From: Ruminiclostridium sufflavum DSM 19573
GTDB taxonomy: Bacteria; Bacillota; Clostridia; Acetivibrionales; DSM-1351
Assembly (NCBI RefSeq): GCF_003208175.1
Contig: NZ_QKMR01000011.1
Location: 1 to 64,000 of the forward strand
DNA length: 64,000 nucleotides
Direction of reading: 5' to 3'
Under the pieces are notes generated by a model that was not told where the DNA came from, ran no database searches, and was given only the letters and a program-made list of their open reading frames with translations. The first letter of the stretch is position 1. Each line of letters begins with the position of its first letter. Made by a program: the position numbers and the translations under genes. Below, piece by piece: positions 1-8,446 of the stretch.

Positions 1-154
1 CTACTCCTTTGTAGCTACATAATTGTATCAAAATTTCTCTGATACTCTGTTTGTATTGATTATATATCGCCTTTCGTCTATACTTTGGAGTGAACACTAT
101 ATGATATTTACACATCCATTTTGTGTGAGCTAAGCTGTGTTCCTTATTTGCCAT
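1..154 (-). CDS. tnpA: IS200/IS605-type transposase TnpA, N-terminal part (cut by window edge)
   Basis: The minus strand reads an open 51-codon start from ATG at 154-152 to the window edge. The translation begins MANKEHSLAHTKWMCKYHIV and continues FTPKYRRKAIYNQYK, which is the N-terminal signature of the Y1 transposases of IS200/IS605 elements (single-strand DNA transposition through a catalytic tyrosine; the HUH and Tyr motifs would lie outside the window). The start is preceded by AAAGGTG, which is buried in a long hairpin. Only the 5' end is visible, so whether the gene is intact and whether tnpB accompanies it cannot be judged. Identification rests on the recognisable N-terminal motif. 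Confidence 0.85.
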   Translation of the reverse strand, partial: MANKEHSLAHTKWMCKYHIVFTPKYRRKAIYNQYKQSIREILIQLCSYKGV

Positions 155-155
155 T

Positions 156-221
156 AAAATCACCTTTCCTCTCGTTAATTTAGTAGCTTGAACAACTCTA
201 TTTTAACGAAAAGGTGATTTT
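156..221 (-). promoter_or_regulatory. Hairpin in tnpA 5' leader that hides its ribosome binding site
   Basis: Arms at 156-167 (AAAATCACCTTT) and 210-221 (AAAGGTGATTTT) are exact complements, and an inner pair CGTTAA (173-178) / TTAACG (203-208) extends the stem. On the minus strand the Shine-Dalgarno AAAGGTG of tnpA lies in the 3' arm. In IS200 such a leader hairpin both blocks incoming transcription and represses tnpA translation; the same role is inferred here. Confidence 0.6.
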
Positions 222-241
222 TTTGTATAACTTCTGTCGCG

Positions 242-258
242 CACCCGCATAGCGGGTG
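242..258. repeat. Subterminal hairpin of the IS200-type element
   Basis: CACCCGC (242-248), ATA loop, GCGGGTG (252-258) form a perfect 7-bp stem with a 3-nt loop, outside the 5' end of tnpA. IS200/IS605 ends are short imperfect hairpins recognised by TnpA, so this is probably the left-end recognition hairpin. The exact element boundary cannot be fixed without the other end or an empty site. Confidence 0.5.
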
Positions 259-337
259 GTTTATTGTTTCGCATGGCTCATTTCTCTGCCGAGAAACTTG
301 CCTTATGCTCAACAGGCTAAAGCCCATAAACAAGAAT

Positions 338-391
338 AAAATAGCGGGCAGGGTACTCTGTTTAAGAACAAAGCTCCCTGCCCGCTATTTT
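338..391. terminator. Rho-independent terminator, bidirectional
   Basis: A 16-bp stem pairs AAAATAGCGGGCAGGG (338-353) with CCCTGCCCGCTATTTT (376-391), with T-rich sequence on both sides. It lies about 60 bases beyond the stop of the minus-strand SLH gene and would end that transcript. It also insulates the gene from the insertion element to the left. Confidence 0.8.
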
Positions 392-452
392 ATTTGCTTT
401 CATAAATATCTATTACCGGATTTGTGACAAGCTTCCGGTTGACCTGCGTACC

Positions 453-3400
453 CTAGTTTGTATTCGTCAGCAGATTATACAGAACCTGTGCCATTTGGCC
501 GCGGGTTGTAATCTCAGCAGGAGAAAGCTTTCCGCCATTTCCGCTGATTTTTCCGGCCTTTACCAGATAATCCATTGCGGGCTTTGCCCAGGAGGCAATG
601 CTTCCTGCATCTGAGAATTCAGAAACACTTGTGCCTGAGTTGCTTTCAGGCAGTCTGCCTATGGTTTTAAGAGTATTATACAAAAGGGTGAACATCTCCT
701 GACGGGTAACGGTCCTCTCCGGAGAGAATCTGTTCTCACCTGTGCCGCCTGAGATGCCAAGCCTTTTTGCCGCTGCCAGATACCCGGTATAGTAGGTGTT
801 TCCGGCATCTGCAAAATTGTTCTCAAGGTTTTTATCTGAGGCAATGCCATAAGCCTTCATAACAAAGGTTATGAATTGTCCCCTTGTAAGCGCTTTATCA
901 GGACTGAAGGCAGACGGGGCTGTTCCTCCGGTTATACCGCGTGCCGCAAGGAAGGTTACAGCATCTGAATACCACGCATTTTTCGATACATCGTTAAAGC
1001 TTACCTTGTTGTAGCCTACAGCATAAGCTGAGAAATGGTCCGTAGTGAAAATAACTGTGCCGGTGTCGGCATCGTAATGCCCGCTGGTTACTGTTTCTAG
1101 GCTGCCGGTATCATTGATATAGTAGATAATGATGGCATTTGTATCCTCACCCGGTGCCGGAGTATAGGGCATTGACGCTGTAACTGCTCCGCCGAGCTGT
1201 GAAATAATTTTTCCGCTGCTTGTGACTGTGAAGCTGTATACAGGCCTGCTGCCTATGATTTTTCTTATGTCTTCTGAGTAAGCTGAGATATCCAGCTTTG
1301 CTACAGAAATGTCAACATCATTTGAGGCTGTATCTGAGATTTTTTTTAGGGCAGCTTCATCAAAGGTGACAGTGCCAAGTCCGCTGGATATGGTCAGGCT
1401 GCTGATACCTCCCGAAACAATATCCTTTATGGAAGCGGTGGTGAGTGTTACCTGTGTTTCTGCCGCTGATTCTGTTTTGTCAAGCTTAATTTCCAATTGA
1501 GGCTTTTCCCCTGCCTTATCAGCAGCTTCCTTTGCCTTTGCAAGAGCTTCTTTTATCTTCGTTTGAGGGATTGTTATTTTTGCCTTGCCGTTTGCATCAG
1601 TACTTGCTGTAATAGCTGTTATAGCTGTACTGCCTGAAACCGTAATTGAGATTTTGCCGGAATCAGAGGATACGGAACCTTTGTTGCTGCCTCCGTCAGA
1701 TACAGCAGTCGGGTATACCTTCACTCCATCTACATATACTATGCCGCCGGTAAGGTTCTGGCTGCCTTCGGCCTTGCCTTTAATAGTCACCGTGCCGTTT
1801 GAAACATTCAAGCTGCCAATTGTATTTCCGTTTATTGTTACATTTGCTGCCGAGCCGTTGATGGTGATATCGCTGTACACGGTGCCATTTAAGCTTGCAA
1901 TATCACCTATTGTGACTGTACCGCCGGCAATCTTCAGGCTGCCGCCGCTGACATTTCCGTTTATTGCTACATTTGTTGCCGAGCCGCTGATGGTGATATT
2001 GCCGTACACTTTGCCATTTGAGCCTGCAATATCACCTGTTGTGACTGTACCGCCGGAAATGGTTATGCCCGTATCTCCATTTCCTCCATGCAGCGCCTCG
2101 TACATCCCTCCCGAGGCTTTAACTGTACCGCTGGAAATGGTGATACCGCCTTCAACAGGTCTTAGTCCGCAAATATTGCCTGTAGCATTTACTGTACCGC
2201 TTGTGCCGATAATGATGTCACCATTTGCTTGTATACCGCTTCCGACGATGCCGCCGGTAGTTGTCAAATTTGAGTTGCCTCTGATGATAACATCTCCAAA
2301 AGCGGTAGATATTCCATGGCAGTCTCCTGATGCCAATACTGTTCCGCTTTCAATTATGATGCTGCCTTGGGCTTGCAGAGCAATAGCCATACCGGAGGCC
2401 AGACTAAGTGTATGGGAACCTGCCTTAATGGTCAGGCTGATGTCTGTATCGTTATAGTTAAGACCGGACATACTTATCGCCCATAAATTGGCATTGATTG
2501 ATACATCACCGGTTAAGACCAGATTGATATTGCTGCCGTTGCTGCATTTGATTTCGATTGAATTGCCGCTGTAGCTGCTGTTAAGTGTCAAGGTCGAGGA
2601 GTATGCATTCCAGTCCCAGCCTTTGCCTGTCGCATCAGAAATAAGGTTTACACCGGGCCGGTTGCTGATATTCATTGTGCCGGTTACTGTTCCTGTGATG
2701 CCGCCGGTAACGGTAAGAGTCGCGGCGGTACTGTAGGTGCTGCCGTTGCTGTTTGAGATATGGCAGCGGTATTGATATCCGTTGTATGCCGCCGGTACGC
2801 CGGTCAGCATTATGGCACTGGAGGTTGTGCCTGAATATATGCCTTCGTTTTCGAGGGAGTTCCAGCTTATGCCGTTCGGTGATTCGTACCAAAGGTAAGA
2901 TGGTGAGGGAATTCCCTCGGCAATAACAGCAAAGCTTGCGTTCCCGCCGGCACTGGTGCTTTGATTGCTTGGAGGCAGAGCAAAATATGGGTTTTGGTTT
3001 ACCTTAAAGCTTAACTCGGCAGATGCCGCCGCTCCGTGATCACCGGTGATTACCAGGGTGTCGGTGTAGGTTTCCGCCCCCAGGCCCGATTTGGGTCTTA
3101 TTCCGACGGTTGCAGTATTGCCGGGGTCTATGCTTATTGCCGATGGGGTGATGATTTCAAAGGAAGAGGCCGCACCTTTCTGCAGCGCGGTGCTCAGCCC
3201 GGCAAGCTGTCCTGTGCCTGTGTTTGTAATGGTGAATTCCTGTGCCATAGAGGAATTGTCATAGTCTGTCATTGCATCAGGAAAGGTGATGGCAGACGGA
3301 GAAACAGTACAGGTATAGGTGTAGTAAAGTACGGTAAAGCTTAAAGCTACCTCGTGGGAAAATAAGTCATTATCATCTTTAATAATAAGCTTGTCGGTGT

Positions 3401-3752
3401 ATGTACCGCCGGAAAGCCCTGTCTTTGGGCGGAAACTGATTTTCGGTATGTCCGGGTCGCTGTTGACAGTAGTCGGAGTGATAGCCGACGTGATTTCAAA
3501 AGCAGAGTAGTTACCTTGTCCCAGAGTTGCCTGAATTCCCGTTATTGGAGCGGTGACTCCCGAAAATAATAGGGATAATTCTTTTGCAGGCTGATTTTGA
3601 TAGTCTAGGGACACTGTGCCGAAGTCACCGCCGCTGGAAAATACTGAATAACCATTAAATGCCGCGCCCGCAGATGCGGTAATAGGCAGCAGGGTCAGCA
3701 CCAGGCATACAGCCATAAGCAGTGACAATATTTTGCTGATTGATTTTTTCAT
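453..3752 (-). CDS. Secreted multidomain surface protein with Ig-like, beta-helix-like and C-terminal SLH domains
   Basis: 1099 residues. A signal peptide (residues 1-28, ending ITASAG) leads into two related beta-sandwich repeats (about 44-145 and 150-252, sharing a K[ST]GL..[GE]TYTD.L.I motif, like choice-of-anchor D domains). An Ig-like segment follows (about 255-348, with LW and Y.C motifs). Residues 350-670 are Gly/Ser/Thr/Ile-rich with repeating ISGGTV-type strands that look like a right-handed beta-helix, possibly similar to the Cthe_2159 carbohydrate-binding family. Three SLH repeats (about 915-1095, with FSPDKALTRGQF and FSPERTVTRQEM) should bind pyruvylated cell-wall polymer. The start has a clear GGAGG. 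It is transcribed alone and convergently ended by the terminator at 338-391. The ligand is unknown; adhesion or polysaccharide binding is inferred. Confidence 0.85.
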   Translation of the reverse strand: MKKSISKILSLLMAVCLVLTLLPITASAGAAFNGYSVFSSGGDFGTVSLDYQNQPAKELSLLFSGVTAPITGIQATLGQGNYSAFEITSAITPTTVNSDPDIPKISFRPKTGLSGGTYTDKLIIKDDNDLFSHEVALSFTVLYYTYTCTVSPSAITFPDAMTDYDNSSMAQEFTITNTGTGQLAGLSTALQKGAASSFEIITPSAISIDPGNTATVGIRPKSGLGAETYTDTLVITGDHGAAASAELSFKVNQNPYFALPPSNQSTSAGGNASFAVIAEGIPSPSYLWYESPNGISWNSLENEGIYSGTTSSAIMLTGVPAAYNGYQYRCHISNSNGSTYSTAATLTVTGGITGTVTGTMNISNRPGVNLISDATGKGWDWNAYSSTLTLNSSYSGNSIEIKCSNGSNINLVLTGDVSINANLWAISMSGLNYNDTDISLTIKAGSHTLSLASGMAIALQAQGSIIIESGTVLASGDCHGISTAFGDVIIRGNSNLTTTGGIVGSGIQANGDIIIGTSGTVNATGNICGLRPVEGGITISSGTVKASGGMYEALHGGNGDTGITISGGTVTTGDIAGSNGKVYGNITISGSATNVAINGNVSGGSLKIAGGTVTIGDIASLNGTVYSDITINGSAANVTINGNTIGSLNVSNGTVTIKGKAEGSQNLTGGIVYVDGVKVYPTAVSDGGSNKGSVSSDSGKISITVSGSTAITAITASTDANGKAKITIPQTKIKEALAKAKEAADKAGEKPQLEIKLDKTESAAETQVTLTTASIKDIVSGGISSLTISSGLGTVTFDEAALKKISDTASNDVDISVAKLDISAYSEDIRKIIGSRPVYSFTVTSSGKIISQLGGAVTASMPYTPAPGEDTNAIIIYYINDTGSLETVTSGHYDADTGTVIFTTDHFSAYAVGYNKVSFNDVSKNAWYSDAVTFLAARGITGGTAPSAFSPDKALTRGQFITFVMKAYGIASDKNLENNFADAGNTYYTGYLAAAKRLGISGGTGENRFSPERTVTRQEMFTLLYNTLKTIGRLPESNSGTSVSEFSDAGSIASWAKPAMDYLVKAGKISGNGGKLSPAEITTRGQMAQVLYNLLTNTN

Positions 3753-3986
3753 GAAATTTCCTCCTTATTCAATTGATTTGTATAAACTATAATATAGTAA
3801 AACATTGCAAAGACTGCTTATCTGAGTTTTAGGACCATGCGGTTTTACATCCTCCTCCTGAATAGCCCTGATACCGTTAAAAAAGGTTGTCGGTATCAAG
3901 CTCTAAAAATAAGCTATACTTAATTACCAGCGCCTTTCTATATCTACAAATTTCAGAATAACAAGAATTTATAAGTTTGAGGCTTT

Positions 3987-4004
3987 GATTACAAAATTGT
4001 AATC
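3987..4004. promoter_or_regulatory. Palindrome upstream of response-regulator gene, possible operator
   Basis: GATTACAA-AA-TTGTAATC is a perfect 8-bp inverted repeat with a 2-nt centre. It sits just upstream of a TATACT -10-like hexamer at 4030-4035 in the 308-base divergent region between the SLH gene (minus) and the response regulator (plus). Position and symmetry suggest binding of a dimeric regulator, perhaps the encoded OmpR-type protein, but this is inference. The rest of 3753-4060 is AT-rich with no other feature I can support. Confidence 0.4.
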
Positions 4005-4060
4005 GAAATCTCTTGCATTAAAAATATGTTATACTTAAAACGCAGAGAGGGCAGAGAGGA

Positions 4061-4759
4061 GTGAAAACCGTGAGAAAACCGCATATCCTTATGGTTGAGG
4101 ATGAGCAGAAGGTCAGCAGTATTAACCGTGAGTATCTGGAGGGACAGGGCTACGAAATTTCCTTAGCGGAAACACTTTCCAAGGCGCGGTTTCTGCTTGA
4201 GGAATACACACCGGATTTAATTTTACTGGATGTGATGCTTCCCGACGGGCAGGGCTTCGATTTTTGCGCTGAACTGCGGCAAAAGACAAAGGCTCCCATA
4301 ATCTTTTTGACCAGCAGGAACGGGAATGACAACATAATAAGGGGTCTTATGCAGGGAGGGGACGATTATATTGCAAAGCCCTATGACCTTGCGGTTTTGG
4401 GAGCGAGGGTTGCCGCCCATCTCCGGCGCAAGGGTATTGAATTTGCAGGATGTATTGAGCTGCCACCTCTTTCCATAGATATTTTATCCGGTACCGTTAC
4501 ACTGGAGTGCAGGCAGATTTCCTTGCCTCCCAAAGAGCTTCAGCTGCTTTGCTGTCTTGCATTGTCGGCAGGGCGGCGTGTCAGCGGTGAAGAGCTTTAC
4601 AGGCGCACATGGGGTTCGGCTGAGGGTGACTGGAGAAACATAATTCCGGTGAATATTTCAAGGCTGCGCAAGCATCTTGGGCTGGATGACGCCAGCGCTT
4701 TTGAAATCTCAGGAACAAAACAGATGGAATATGTCCTGCGCAAGGTGCGCTTCACATAA
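4061..4759 (+). CDS. OmpR/PhoB-type two-component response regulator
   Basis: 232 residues. The receiver domain (about 6-120) has the acidic pair in MVEDEQ, the phosphoacceptor Asp in LILLDVMLPDG, the switch Thr in FLTSR and the Lys of YIAKPYD. A C-terminal winged-helix DNA-binding domain follows (about 135-230, with ISLPPKELQLL and VNISRLRKHLG). The start is GTG at 4061; a second in-frame GTG at 4070 has an equally good Shine-Dalgarno (AGAGAGGAG), so the N-terminus may be three residues shorter. It faces the histidine kinase gene tail to tail with only 23 bases between stops. The two are the obvious partners although not co-transcribed. The target genes are unknown; the divergent SLH gene is a candidate. 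Confidence 0.9.
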   Translation: MKTVRKPHILMVEDEQKVSSINREYLEGQGYEISLAETLSKARFLLEEYTPDLILLDVMLPDGQGFDFCAELRQKTKAPIIFLTSRNGNDNIIRGLMQGGDDYIAKPYDLAVLGARVAAHLRRKGIEFAGCIELPPLSIDILSGTVTLECRQISLPPKELQLLCCLALSAGRRVSGEELYRRTWGSAEGDWRNIIPVNISRLRKHLGLDDASAFEISGTKQMEYVLRKVRFT

Positions 4760-4782
4760 GCTTCAAGAATTTTTCGCAGCTG

Positions 4783-6768
4783 TCACAGAGGCAGAGAGAA
4801 GCTTACGGTTGTGCCCTTGCCGGGCATACTGTTCACCTTGATAATACCTCCATGCTCCTCTACCAGATATTTACATATATAAAGACCAAGACCGGTGCCG
4901 GTTTCGCTTGCTCCGGCCCGAAAACGGGTAAACACTCCGGAAAGTGCCTCCGGTGACATACCTGTTCCGGTATCGGATACTGATATTTCCATAAATTCAC
5001 CTGCCTGACATGCCGAGACTGTGATCACACCATGGGCTGTGTGTCTGAGTGCATTGGCAATCAGATTGACCAACACCTGTGTGATGCTGTCAGAATCCAC
5101 ATTTACATCAGGAAGATCAAGTTTAACATTTATTTCAAGGCGGTTATCGCCCTTATTCAAAATGGGAAAATGTGTTTCTACTGCTTGGTAGATAAGCTCG
5201 TCAATATGACAGGGGCATTTTTTCAGAAGCAGTCCTCCTTCCTCAATTCGGGTTACATCCAGTACCTGTCCGACCATCAGAGCCAAGCGGTCAGCTTCGG
5301 AGGAAATTATGCGGGCCTTATTCCGTACAGCCGTATTTTCGCTTCCCGAAAGAAGGGAAAAGATCAGCTGTGCATACCCGGAAATTACTGTCAGAGGTGT
5401 CTTCAGTTCATGGGATACATTGGAAAGAAACTCTGTTTTAAGGCGGTTCAGGCTTTCCAAAGCCGACTTTTCAGCTTCAAGAGTATGCTCCGCGGCCTTG
5501 GTTTCTGCCAGCACGCGGTTGCTCATAAGAAACAGGGATACCGTCTGTGCCAGCACAAAAACCAGCATTGCTGTTTCTGCCACAGGTATGTTGGACCGGT
5601 CACCGAAAATATCGCTGTACATTACAATATCATACAAGGCGGCGAGGTAAAAGACAGCAATGCCAAATATTGCAGCACCCTGTTCCCTTGCCGGCTTGCG
5701 CATTTTAAGGAGCAAGCCTGTAATTCCGGGAACTATGCATAAAGCAAGAAATATCTGGTAATATTTCAGCACTGAGGTGTAAAAAACAGAGTCCCCAAAT
5801 ATAATACATACCCCGTAAGCGCAGGAGCCAAAAATTGCCGTATATTGAATGCACCTCAGAAAAGTTCCGGTTGCATACTGCCCGAGATACAGAGAAAGGA
5901 AAACAGTCAGCAGGACAACACTCAGGTATTCCAGCATAAAGGACAGATTTCCGGATATGGGGAAATAAGTCCATATCTGACTTTGCAGGAATTCCCGCAA
6001 TGACATGACGATACAGGCTGTAGCAAAATAAAGGGTGGTCCTTGTGCGGAAAAGCATCAGATAAGTTCCCAGCAGCAATACCGCCGCGCACAGAAGAGCT
6101 CCAATAATTACTGTCCCCTTAATCCGCGCAAAGAAATAAGGCTCGGGGACTGTTCCTGATTTGCTGAGTCTTAGTTCCGCGAGGGAAGCTCCGCTTTTGG
6201 CATGATAAAATTGTGCGCTGTGGAGGATAATTTCCATTTTGCCGTTTTTTGCCGAGGCGTTGCAGGTAATATTGTTTTCCCATACCTCAGTGGATATTTT
6301 TGCGGTACCCGGCTTGCCGGTCTGTCCTGTAAGAACCCCGTTCACGAAAACCCGCAGGGCATGGCGGCTTGAAAGGGTGAAGGTCAGGGTGTATACGCTG
6401 CTGCTGTCTGGAACTATAACAACAAACCTCTGAGAGAGGTAGTCCGACCTGATTTCTTTGTAACGGTCAATGCTTTCGGGGACAGAGGTATTCACATTTT
6501 CAGGGGCAAGGTATGTATCAGGGTAGTAGCTTGTACCGGGAGGCAGCCGGAAAACTGCTTTCTCCAGACTTGCCGCGCCTGTCAGGTCATATATGCCGTT
6601 TTGCTCCGGGACAGTGATTTCTTCGGAAGTACCTCCCATAAGCCCCGGAAGGTTAAGCAAGGCTGTCAGCACCGCTGCTGTGAGAAATGCAGCCAGCAGT
6701 ATGAAAAGCATTTTTTGTTTATATATAAAATTTTTAATATGCAGCCACCATCCTTCAAGTTTTTTCAT
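4783..6768 (-). CDS. Membrane sensor histidine kinase with 7TMR-DISM-type sensor
   Basis: 661 residues. An N-terminal membrane anchor (about 15-38) is followed by an extracytoplasmic beta-rich domain (about 50-205) and a bundle of seven predicted membrane helices (about 215-405), the 7TMR-DISM layout used to sense small extracellular ligands. A short coiled coil leads to a HisKA domain whose His lies in LSNVSHELKTPL, then HATPase_c with N box (NLIANALRHTAHG), G1 box (VSDTGTGMS) and G2 box (GTGLGLYICKYL). It would autophosphorylate and pass phosphate to the convergent regulator at 4061-4759. Length and motifs look intact. The ligand is unknown; the extracellular domain might bind carbohydrate, as DISMED2-type domains are thought to, but I cannot show this. 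Confidence 0.88.
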   Translation of the reverse strand: MKKLEGWWLHIKNFIYKQKMLFILLAAFLTAAVLTALLNLPGLMGGTSEEITVPEQNGIYDLTGAASLEKAVFRLPPGTSYYPDTYLAPENVNTSVPESIDRYKEIRSDYLSQRFVVIVPDSSSVYTLTFTLSSRHALRVFVNGVLTGQTGKPGTAKISTEVWENNITCNASAKNGKMEIILHSAQFYHAKSGASLAELRLSKSGTVPEPYFFARIKGTVIIGALLCAAVLLLGTYLMLFRTRTTLYFATACIVMSLREFLQSQIWTYFPISGNLSFMLEYLSVVLLTVFLSLYLGQYATGTFLRCIQYTAIFGSCAYGVCIIFGDSVFYTSVLKYYQIFLALCIVPGITGLLLKMRKPAREQGAAIFGIAVFYLAALYDIVMYSDIFGDRSNIPVAETAMLVFVLAQTVSLFLMSNRVLAETKAAEHTLEAEKSALESLNRLKTEFLSNVSHELKTPLTVISGYAQLIFSLLSGSENTAVRNKARIISSEADRLALMVGQVLDVTRIEEGGLLLKKCPCHIDELIYQAVETHFPILNKGDNRLEINVKLDLPDVNVDSDSITQVLVNLIANALRHTAHGVITVSACQAGEFMEISVSDTGTGMSPEALSGVFTRFRAGASETGTGLGLYICKYLVEEHGGIIKVNSMPGKGTTVSFSLPL

Positions 6769-6830
6769 GCTTTTATTATATCATGCTTTAATATATAATA
6801 TCATTCCTTTAACACGATGCAAAACCTGCC

Positions 6831-6880
6831 AAATTAATTACTATCGGCTAAAGAGACGAATATATTATCACGATATAACG
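6831..6880. repeat. Partial copy of dispersed palindromic repeat family
   Basis: AATTACTATCGGCTAAAGA followed by a degenerate GACGAATAT...CGATATAACGTC core matches one half of the repeat seen at 15062, 32064, 62484 and elsewhere. The matching opposite end is missing or too diverged. It lies between the divergent histidine kinase gene and the small ORF at 6897. Confidence 0.5.
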
Positions 6881-6896
6881 TCGAGGGGTGACAAAT

Positions 6897-7028
6897 ATGC
6901 AAGCAGGAGATATGATAAATAGGTTAAGAGGCATAAAAACTGATAATGCCTGTACAAGACAAAACAAAACACAAAAAGTCGGGAATAACCGCCGGAAAAC
7001 AGATAAGATATATGTGAGGCAGAGGTGA
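6897..7028 (+). CDS. Possible small basic protein (43 aa) upstream of AraC-type gene
   Basis: ATG at 6897 has a good ribosome binding site (GAGGGGTG, 6-7 bases upstream). The frame runs 43 codons (MQAGDMINRLRGIKTDN at the start; Lys/Arg/Asn-rich end) and its TGA overlaps the ribosome binding site of the next gene at 7034, as in translational coupling. I recognise no family. It could be a true small protein, a leader peptide for the regulator, or chance. There are no membrane segments and one cysteine. Confidence 0.35.
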   Translation: MQAGDMINRLRGIKTDNACTRQNKTQKVGNNRRKTDKIYVRQR

Positions 7029-7033
7029 TAATT

Positions 7034-7891
7034 ATGGGATGGATTGAGGGGATAGGTGAGGCTGTCACCTATATTGAGGAGAATATTAATAAAGGCATGG
7101 CAATAGAAGATATTGCTAAAAAAGCATTAATATCTCCGTTTTATTTCCAAAAGGGCTTCGCAATGCTCTGCGGTTGTACGGTGGGAGAGTATATCAGACA
7201 GCGCAGGCTTACACTTGCCGGCAGTGAGCTTGTTTCTACTGATAAAAAAATCATTGATATTGCACTGAAATATGGCTATGACTCACCGGATAGCTTCACA
7301 AAAGCTTTCACCCGCTTCCATGGTGTCACACCTACTGCCGTTAGAAAAGACGGGGCAATGATTAAGGCCTTTGCTCCGCTCAAAATTAAATTCTCATTGG
7401 AAGGCGGTTATATTATGGATTACAAAATTATTGAAAAGGATTCGTTTACTGTCATCGGAGTGTCAAGGCTTTTTAAGTATGACAGTGCAGCCGGAGAGAT
7501 TCCGAGGTTCTGGTCAGAGCATTATCAGACGGGGAAGGGCAAGCTCGTATGCGGAATGTACGGAATAAGCATAGATGAGAGTATGGGCTCGGATGAATTT
7601 GAATATTTGATTGCGGACAATTACCGGCCGTCTGCGGGAATACCCGAGGGCTTTGTCACAAAGCTTATTCCAAAGTATACATGGGCTGTTTTTGCCTGCA
7701 AGGGTGCAATGCCGGAAGCTCTTCAGGAGGTGCAAAAAAAAGTCTTTTCTGAATGGCTGCCTAATTGCAAGGATTATGAAATCGCAGCAGGCTACAATAT
7801 TGAAATGTACACAGATATTGCTGATTACCCTCAAGGCAGCAAGGATGAAAGCTATTACAGCGAAATTTGGATTCCTGTGAAGAAAAAATAG
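7034..7891 (+). CDS. AraC-family regulator with GyrI-like effector-binding domain
   Basis: 285 residues from ATG 7034 (AGGTG six bases upstream; an in-frame GTG at 7025 overlaps that site and is less likely). Two helix-turn-helix motifs fill about residues 8-105, ending in the AraC signature YGYDSPDSFTKAFTRFHG. Residues about 128-283 match the GyrI-like/AraC effector-binding fold (start YKIIEKDSFTVIGV, end SYYSEIWIPVKK), as in SbmC, Rob and BltR-type multidrug-responsive regulators. It probably senses a small hydrophobic compound. No target gene is adjacent: the next gene is a zinc-ribbon protein with its own promoter. Confidence 0.88.
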   Translation: MGWIEGIGEAVTYIEENINKGMAIEDIAKKALISPFYFQKGFAMLCGCTVGEYIRQRRLTLAGSELVSTDKKIIDIALKYGYDSPDSFTKAFTRFHGVTPTAVRKDGAMIKAFAPLKIKFSLEGGYIMDYKIIEKDSFTVIGVSRLFKYDSAAGEIPRFWSEHYQTGKGKLVCGMYGISIDESMGSDEFEYLIADNYRPSAGIPEGFVTKLIPKYTWAVFACKGAMPEALQEVQKKVFSEWLPNCKDYEIAAGYNIEMYTDIADYPQGSKDESYYSEIWIPVKKK

Positions 7892-7994
7892 CCTTGTAAG
7901 GATTTTATCCGGGGATAGTCAGCCTTGGGCAAGGCTAGTCCAATTGAAAAAGAAATGCCCTGCTAAAGGTTTGACCGGAAAAGAAAAAAATGTA

Positions 7995-8023
7995 TTGAAA
8001 AAATTACAGTTTCGTGATATGAT
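7995..8023 (+). promoter_or_regulatory. Sigma-A-type promoter for the zinc-ribbon gene
   Basis: TTGAAA (7995-8000), 17-base spacer, TATGAT (8018-8023). This predicts a start near 8030 and an untranslated leader of about 110 bases before the ATG at 8142, long for such a small gene. Upstream, 7920-7935 holds a small hairpin AGCCTTGGGCAAGGCT without a T-run. Confidence 0.6.
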
Positions 8024-8141
8024 AAAGGAGTTAGATACTATATATTAATATGGAATCATCTTTTAATACAACTCTCTTTAATTTATTGGAGTGAGAAGTT
8101 ACTAATTAAATGATCCAAATAAATTAGGGAGGTATATAGAT

Positions 8142-8357
8142 ATGGCTGATAAGGTTTTAACCTGTAAGGATTGCAATGCAGAATTTACTTTTACTGAAAA
8201 TGAGCAGGCTTTCTACAAGGAAAAGGGGTTTGACAATGAACCACAGAGATGTCCTGATTGCAGAAGGGCAAGAAAGCAGCAAAGGAACAACAATAACAGA
8301 GGCGGATTTGGCGGTAACAGAAGCGGCGCAGGAAAGAGCTTCGGCAATAGATGGTAA
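8142..8357 (+). CDS. Small zinc-ribbon protein with Gly/Asn/Arg tail
   Basis: 71 residues. The first half carries two CxxC knuckles (LTCKDCNAEF and QRCPDCRRAR), matching the short probable zinc-ribbon family (zf-trcl) that is common in Clostridia. The tail from residue 47 is a disordered RNNNNRGGFGGNRSG run resembling RGG-type RNA-binding tails. A strong GGGAGG precedes the ATG, and the gene has its own promoter and a terminator (8406-8446), so it is monocistronic. An RNA- or ribosome-related role is inferred from composition only; the function is unknown. Confidence 0.8.
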   Translation: MADKVLTCKDCNAEFTFTENEQAFYKEKGFDNEPQRCPDCRRARKQQRNNNNRGGFGGNRSGAGKSFGNRW

Positions 8358-8405
8358 TAAGTCTGAACGTCATTGAGCTTTAATATTTTTTGATAATAAA
8401 ATTAT

Positions 8406-8446
8406 AAAGTCAATTGAAGGTATTTATGCTTTCAATTGACTTTTTT
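8406..8446 (+). terminator. Rho-independent terminator after the zinc-ribbon gene
   Basis: AAGTCAATTGAA (8407-8418) pairs with TTCAATTGACTT (8431-8442), followed by a T-run. It is AT-rich but perfectly paired. The ends resemble the repeat-family ends only over GTCAATT, which I treat as coincidence. Confidence 0.7.

Noticed and set aside
1585-2457. Long plus-strand open frame (290 codons) opposite the SLH surface gene
   Set aside because: It is antisense to a Gly/Ser/Thr-rich repetitive gene, has low-complexity Pro/Val/Leu content, and lacks a ribosome binding site or known domain.
5032-5742. 236-codon plus-strand frame opposite the histidine kinase gene
   Set aside because: It is a mirror of the membrane helices of the kinase, without a ribosome binding site or any recognisable motif; the kinase on the other strand is certain.
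8406-8446. Hairpin with AAGTCAATT ends as another member of the dispersed repeat family
   Set aside because: Only about nine bases match and the TACTATCGGC part is missing; it works well as a simple terminator.
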